NCBI GenBank assembly: GCA_029204225.1
Contig: CM055110.1
Coordinates: forward strand, 16,910,309 to 16,974,308
Direction of reading: 5' to 3'
DNA from: Diphasiastrum complanatum
Taxonomy: Eukaryota > Streptophyta > Lycopodiopsida > Lycopodiales > Lycopodiaceae
DNA: 64,000 nt
The notes below the pieces were generated by a model that worked only from the letters and a program-made list of their open reading frames with translations, made no database searches and was not told where the DNA came from. Positions 60,879 to 64,000 of this stretch are shown here, piece after piece. The position numbers and the translations under genes are program-made. Position 1 is the stretch's first letter. Every line of letters begins with the position of its first letter.

Positions 60879-61407
60879 GAGTTCTCGCCTAGTACATCCC
60901 GTGCCAAGTCGCGAAAGCGAAGATAACGATGTCCTCGTGTTTCTGAGTCCTCTAAAACTCTAGATAGTAAACAATAAGAGTAGAATGTCACCACTGCTCC
61001 TATTATTAACCCCAGGATTCCTGGTCCCCAGCCAAGCCCAACGAGTGCAAATGGCAGAGTCAAGAGGGATGGCCCTGCTATGGAGGTTGTCAGATGATAA
61101 CCGGCATGAACCCATGTCCCTGCATACATATTTGGTGTTAAAGCCCTCACGAACTGGAATGATTCGATGTTAATACACTCAAACGATGTTAAAATTTGCG
61201 TATGCCTTCTTAGTCTTTCTTATGAACTGTCATACCTTTAGACTCCAGCACAAAAAGAGCTCCAGCGTCATCAATTTTGCTCTCCGCGGGCTGAAAGCTC
61301 TCAATCGGAATCTCTAATCTCGTGGAGCTCTTAGCAATGCCAGAATGCACGACATTTCTCCCCTCAATATTCATTCCATTCATCACATGTACATAATTCT
61401 TTTCCAT
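51887..61407 (-). CDS. AAAP-family amino-acid/GABA transporter (GAT type), seven exons
   Basis: Exons on the - strand: 61407-61236, 61119-60889, 60188-60091, 53610-53424, 53229-53099, 52712-52476, 52267-51887. Lengths 172, 231, 98, 187, 131, 237 and 381 join in phase to 478 aa with no stop. All introns are GT-AG except intron 2, which reads GC-AG. Residues 1-57 are the cytosolic N-terminus (ending ALFVLESK). Residues 58-83 (GTWVHAGYHLTTSIAGPSLL) are the first membrane segment and hallmark of the AAAP/LHT-GAT group. Further markers are YLRFRDLARDVLG, SQLPSFHSLRYMNLISL, APKRDYS, TNYGNGIIPEIQATIAPP, ISGYWAFGN, AMLPFFGD and the end DAKMYKLFANV. About 10-11 membrane segments fit the usual topology. 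The family imports neutral amino acids or GABA with protons, usually at the plasma membrane. Length is normal and the sequence is intact. An in-frame TAG two codons upstream supports the start. The substrate is inference. Confidence 0.95.
56283..56400. repeat. two tandem copies of a unit of about 64 bp
   Basis: Both copies share TTGAGAATA, ATAAATGTTGATGATACGTG and neighbouring words. It lies inside transporter intron 3. Confidence 0.85.
56580..56813. repeat. direct repeat with an inverted copy between
   Basis: Copy 1 (56580-56674) and copy 2 (56718-56813) share about 95 bases, including GGGAATTTTAGAATGGCTTC. Between them, at 56674-56697, lies the inverted word ATCACTTGAAGCCATTCTAA, which can pair with either copy. 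Confidence 0.9.
57600..59129 (-). pseudogene. long coiled-coil ORF disabled only by in-frame stops
   Basis: From an ATG at 59129 one frame runs for about 510 codons with about eleven stops (mostly TAG, some TGA and TAA) and no frameshift that I can see. The N-terminus is Pro/Ser-rich (PPEAKLQFAMPKSPPPF). Residues about 145-280 are a strong coiled coil (LHQQLGQIIQRMVEEKAAVD, LMDQKLIKLNNEL, AQLQESLLTVQEQVDKVV, LKELDDVADERDSLL). After that come HKINYPVHKVDIYKP, a Lys/Arg-rich patch (KCKFNVRKRKYQSKP) and DEEIQEFLKQHPFKSWCGDW. Many stops stand where Gln would suit the coiled coil. I do not recognise the family; a transposon structural protein is the likeliest source. It lies on the sense strand of transporter intron 3. 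Confidence 0.6.
60835..60879. repeat. compound (TG)n(AG)n microsatellite
   Basis: (TG)12 at 60835-60858 followed by (AG)n at 60859-60879. On the gene strand it starts about ten bases downstream of the GC donor of transporter intron 2. Confidence 0.95.
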
Positions 61408-62229
61408 TCCCTATCTGTAGTTTTGGTGCAACTAACAGTACCTATAAAGACCAGCATTCCTATCTCACTCTCAACTGATAGAATGCTGAATTTAAACTGA
61501 ATATATATTTCAAAGTGGATCTTTTCTGCCTGGCTTGAATCCTATCCCAGTTTCCACTCCCAGTATTCTCCATCATCAATGAGAAATTTCAGCTTAACTA
61601 TCATATAAAATAACGCTTCTTGGTATTATCAGCCCATAGTATTATCAAAATAATGATACAGCATCTGGCAAAATCTTCAACTAGCAACGAGGCTAGCAGT
61701 GTATTCAGTCAGGTGAACTGAATCGAAGATCACTCAATGACTCATCTTTGGAAAGCTTGAACTTTGAAGCCACATAATTTCTATACAGATTCTAGAACCC
61801 AACTCAGAATTATCAACTGTAGCGCATCAAATAAATATCCATAACTAATTCTCAAGACTAAGAAAAAAATGCCAAAAGTCTAGGCTGACCCTGACAGTTG
61901 CTACGAACCCATCACATCCTCATTAGTGGTACGAGGGGCCCCTGATCGGATACTGCGCAGCAGATCAAACTTTGGTACTAGGACAGAATGAGTGGCCCCA
62001 AAACAGTAAACACCTCGCCTCAGCAGCCCGACAGGTACATCTATAGATATAGACTAGAGATATAGACACAACATCTGCCACCTTTTGGGAAATTTTGTTT
62101 TGTCAATTGGCAAAAAAACCATAAGCAAAATAGACTAAGGAAACTAGGGCTATGCAACCACTCTAAATTGTTTTGAAAGAGGCTATGAAAGGAGTTACAT
62201 GAAGTGTTGGTTGGACGAGAGAATATTCC
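61408..62229. other. 5' flank of the transporter gene
   Basis: Presumed promoter and leader of the transporter; no box is distinctive. No other gene is recognised. Confidence 0.4.
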
Positions 62230-63540
62230 TAGTAGCCCCCAAACAAAGGACATCATGACTGTACCTATAAGTACAATACAACAAAACAGAGTGATTGTCG
62301 TGGAGAAAGTGTTTGGAGAACGCCAAATGTGACTTCACCACCTTATAGGGCACGAAAGTTGAGAATTCGTGATAAGGAGCATTTCAGAAAGCGTGAGCGA
62401 CTTGGCTTCCAATTTGGCGGCAAGGTGCATAAAAAATTGTAGATCATTATTTTTTACTTTTGACATCACCGTTGGCCTCGACATACTCTCTTTAGCCTAC
62501 AAGTGGAGTTTTAGGCAATTTGGAGATGGCCAACATTAATGAAGCAATTTTGGGCGAGGCAAGTAAACTCGATGGGGCTTCCAACTATAACATCTGGAAG
62601 TTCAAAATGAAGAGCTATGAGATATTGTTGCGGACATAGAGGTGAGGCCAAACACCACTCCAGCTGACATGAGGGCCTATGACAGGAAGGCACAGAGAGC
62701 CTTATCATTGATCAATCTATCAGTAAAGGATTATGTGATTACCCATATCCGTGGTGCCACGACTACCAAGGGAGCTTGAGAAGATCTTAGAACACAATTT
62801 CAAACTTCTAATCTAGCTCGAGCTATGCTCTTAAAGTCAAGATTGAACACCATTAGGATGAAAGAACGTGAAACATGGGATCTTTCTTCACTAGGATCAA
62901 AGATCTGAGAGACCAACTTGTGGCGATTGGAGAACCAATCAGGGACATCGAATTGGTGCATACCACGATGAGTGGTGTATCCGAAGGCCTACAAATGTCT
63001 GTAAGTGGCATTGCCTCGAGGAAGAAATTGACTACCTTCGAAGATTTGCATGGAATTATGTTGCAGGAGGAGCAACAATGGAAGCTAGTAAAGTCAAGAC
63101 AAACCACACATGGATGAAAGGCCACCACTGGATATCAATGAAGTGGACTTGAAGGGCCCTGAAGGGCAAAGGGCATGGCAACTTCATTAAAAAATTTCAA
63201 CTTGAAATTTGAGTTAGGTCCTGAAATTGGTGAAGAGTGAAGTCTTCTCAAGGTAAAAAGACAGTTCAAAGACTTAAAGTGCCTCTATTTTCATTTCCTT
63301 TAGCCTATTTTGGCCAAACGGAAGGCTATAGCCTCCAAACGAAGGGCACCCTGATTGTTTCTGCAAGTACAGTACGTCAAAACAGAGTGATTGTCACGGA
63401 GAAAGTGTTTGGGGTGCACTAGAAGTGATTTCACCATTCCATTGGGCACGTAATTTGGAGTTGGTGACAAGGAGCATTTCGGAAACGACGCAAATCTGAA
63501 TAGCGACCAATTTTTGCAAATCACTGTTTTTTTAGCAACT
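62230..63540 (+). mobile_element. family B LTR-gag-LTR remnant
   Basis: Two related segments (about 62230-62450 and about 63330-63540) share words such as AAAACAGAGTGATTGTC, GGAGAAAGTGTTTGG and ACAAGGAGCATTTC. Between them lie a leader, a broken gag and an abrupt join to LTR-like sequence at about 63130. No protease, integrase or RT is present. This looks like a copy that lost all of pol, or a short non-autonomous derivative. No target duplication could be assigned. Confidence 0.65.
62526..63117 (+). pseudogene. family B copia gag remnant
   Basis: Opens with MANINEAILGEASKLDGASN, the same start as the gag at 35040 (- strand). A one-base shift follows KFKMK, with TGA where Trp of ELWDIV is expected. 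A second TGA replaces Trp in KGAW (about 62778). The last open part (62875-63117) reads GSFFTRIKDLRDQLVAIGEP, VHTTMSGVSEGLQMSVSGIA and IMLQEEQQWKLVKSRQT. The zinc knuckle is missing. Confidence 0.85.
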
Positions 63541-64000
63541 AGTTCCAGAGAATCTAAGGCATCGACCAGTTAGCAAGAATAGCGAAATGAGCACTGTTTG
63601 CTAGGAATTTTGTCGTCAGAGAAAAAAGAGAAGTGTGCAAGCTCAGCCAAGAAGAACGACGGATATGAGAAAACCGTTGAGGGAGCTCACTTTACAAAAA
63701 CATAAAAAATTTGATAGGAGCAATCACATCTCTCTTCGTGCATGCTTAAATAGGTAGATGGCCAGCCGTAGAAATTATAAAAGTTTTCATGTTGCAGGTC
63801 TATCAAGGCTTTTGAATTATTGACTTTGTTAGCGTTTGACATTCTTTTATCATAGAGGAAAATGAAACTCTGTGTGAAGAAAAAAAAAAGTACGGTTGGT
63901 GAGGAGGTCCATCACAGGGACCGCTTTGAACAATTGTTTCCATGGCTTCGGACATATCTCGTCTTCGTCCTCTCAGTAACAAATGACCAGCTTCTTCTAT
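63541..64000. other. window end; no gene recognised
   Basis: Sequence right of the family B remnant, possibly LTR continuation at first. Nothing further is supported. Confidence 0.3.

Overview
The window looks like nuclear DNA of a land plant, probably a vascular plant with a large, repeat-rich genome; the sequence does not fix the lineage (fern, lycophyte, gymnosperm or angiosperm). The evidence is GT-AG introns, a plant-specific DUF3511 gene, a small SWIB-domain gene, a plant GAT-type amino-acid transporter, and dense nested Ty1/copia and Ty3/gypsy retrotransposons. No bacterial, plastid, tRNA, rRNA or CRISPR feature was recognised.

Three host genes are supported. (1) A two-exon SWIB/MDM2-domain gene on the + strand, 5589-10096 (114 aa), whose 4.2 kb intron is filled with decayed copia pieces, (GA)n tracts and a coiled-coil ORF1-like relic. 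(2) A single-exon DUF3511 gene on the + strand, 36752-37045 (97 aa). (3) A seven-exon AAAP-family transporter of the GABA-transporter (GAT) type on the - strand, 61407-51887 (478 aa), in which every exon joins in phase. It has one 6.5 kb intron full of repeats and one apparent GC-AG intron whose donor lies beside a (CT)n(CA)n microsatellite. These genes show no operon-like or pathway relationship; they are islands in repeats.

The repeat landscape from left to right is: a copia LTR with PBS and gag start (20-1124); a copia RT/RNase H relic (3014-3890); the SWIB gene with its TE-laden intron; a small 105 bp tandem repeat with a perfect hairpin (12052-12261); a gypsy RT scrap (13612-13784); a + strand copia pol (15011-17740) followed by a 1.9 kb block carrying an unidentified, apparently spliced coding fragment; and a structurally complete but decayed - strand copia element, 20190-26425, with two LTRs, PBS, PPT and a 5 bp target duplication (GAAGT). 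That element sits inside an LTR of a second copia family (here called family B). A - strand family B copia (about 27075-35270) is itself split by a large non-coding LTR element, 29175-33977, with TSD GATAT, tRNA-iMet PBS and PPT. To the right lie a copia relic (38609-40090), an isolated gypsy-type PBS (41712), a copia gag-integrase relic (43090-45693), two decayed chromodomain gypsy (chromovirus) elements on the - strand (45700-50900), and a short family B LTR-gag-LTR remnant (62230-63540).

Two patterns deserve most attention. One is a reading frame of about 500 codons in the transporter's large intron (59129-57600, - strand) that is broken only by in-frame stops, mostly at places where Gln, Arg or Trp would fit, and by no frameshift. 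The other is the same CAG/TGG-to-stop signature in nearly every retroelement of the window. Both look like cytosine-deamination footprints in methylated repeats.
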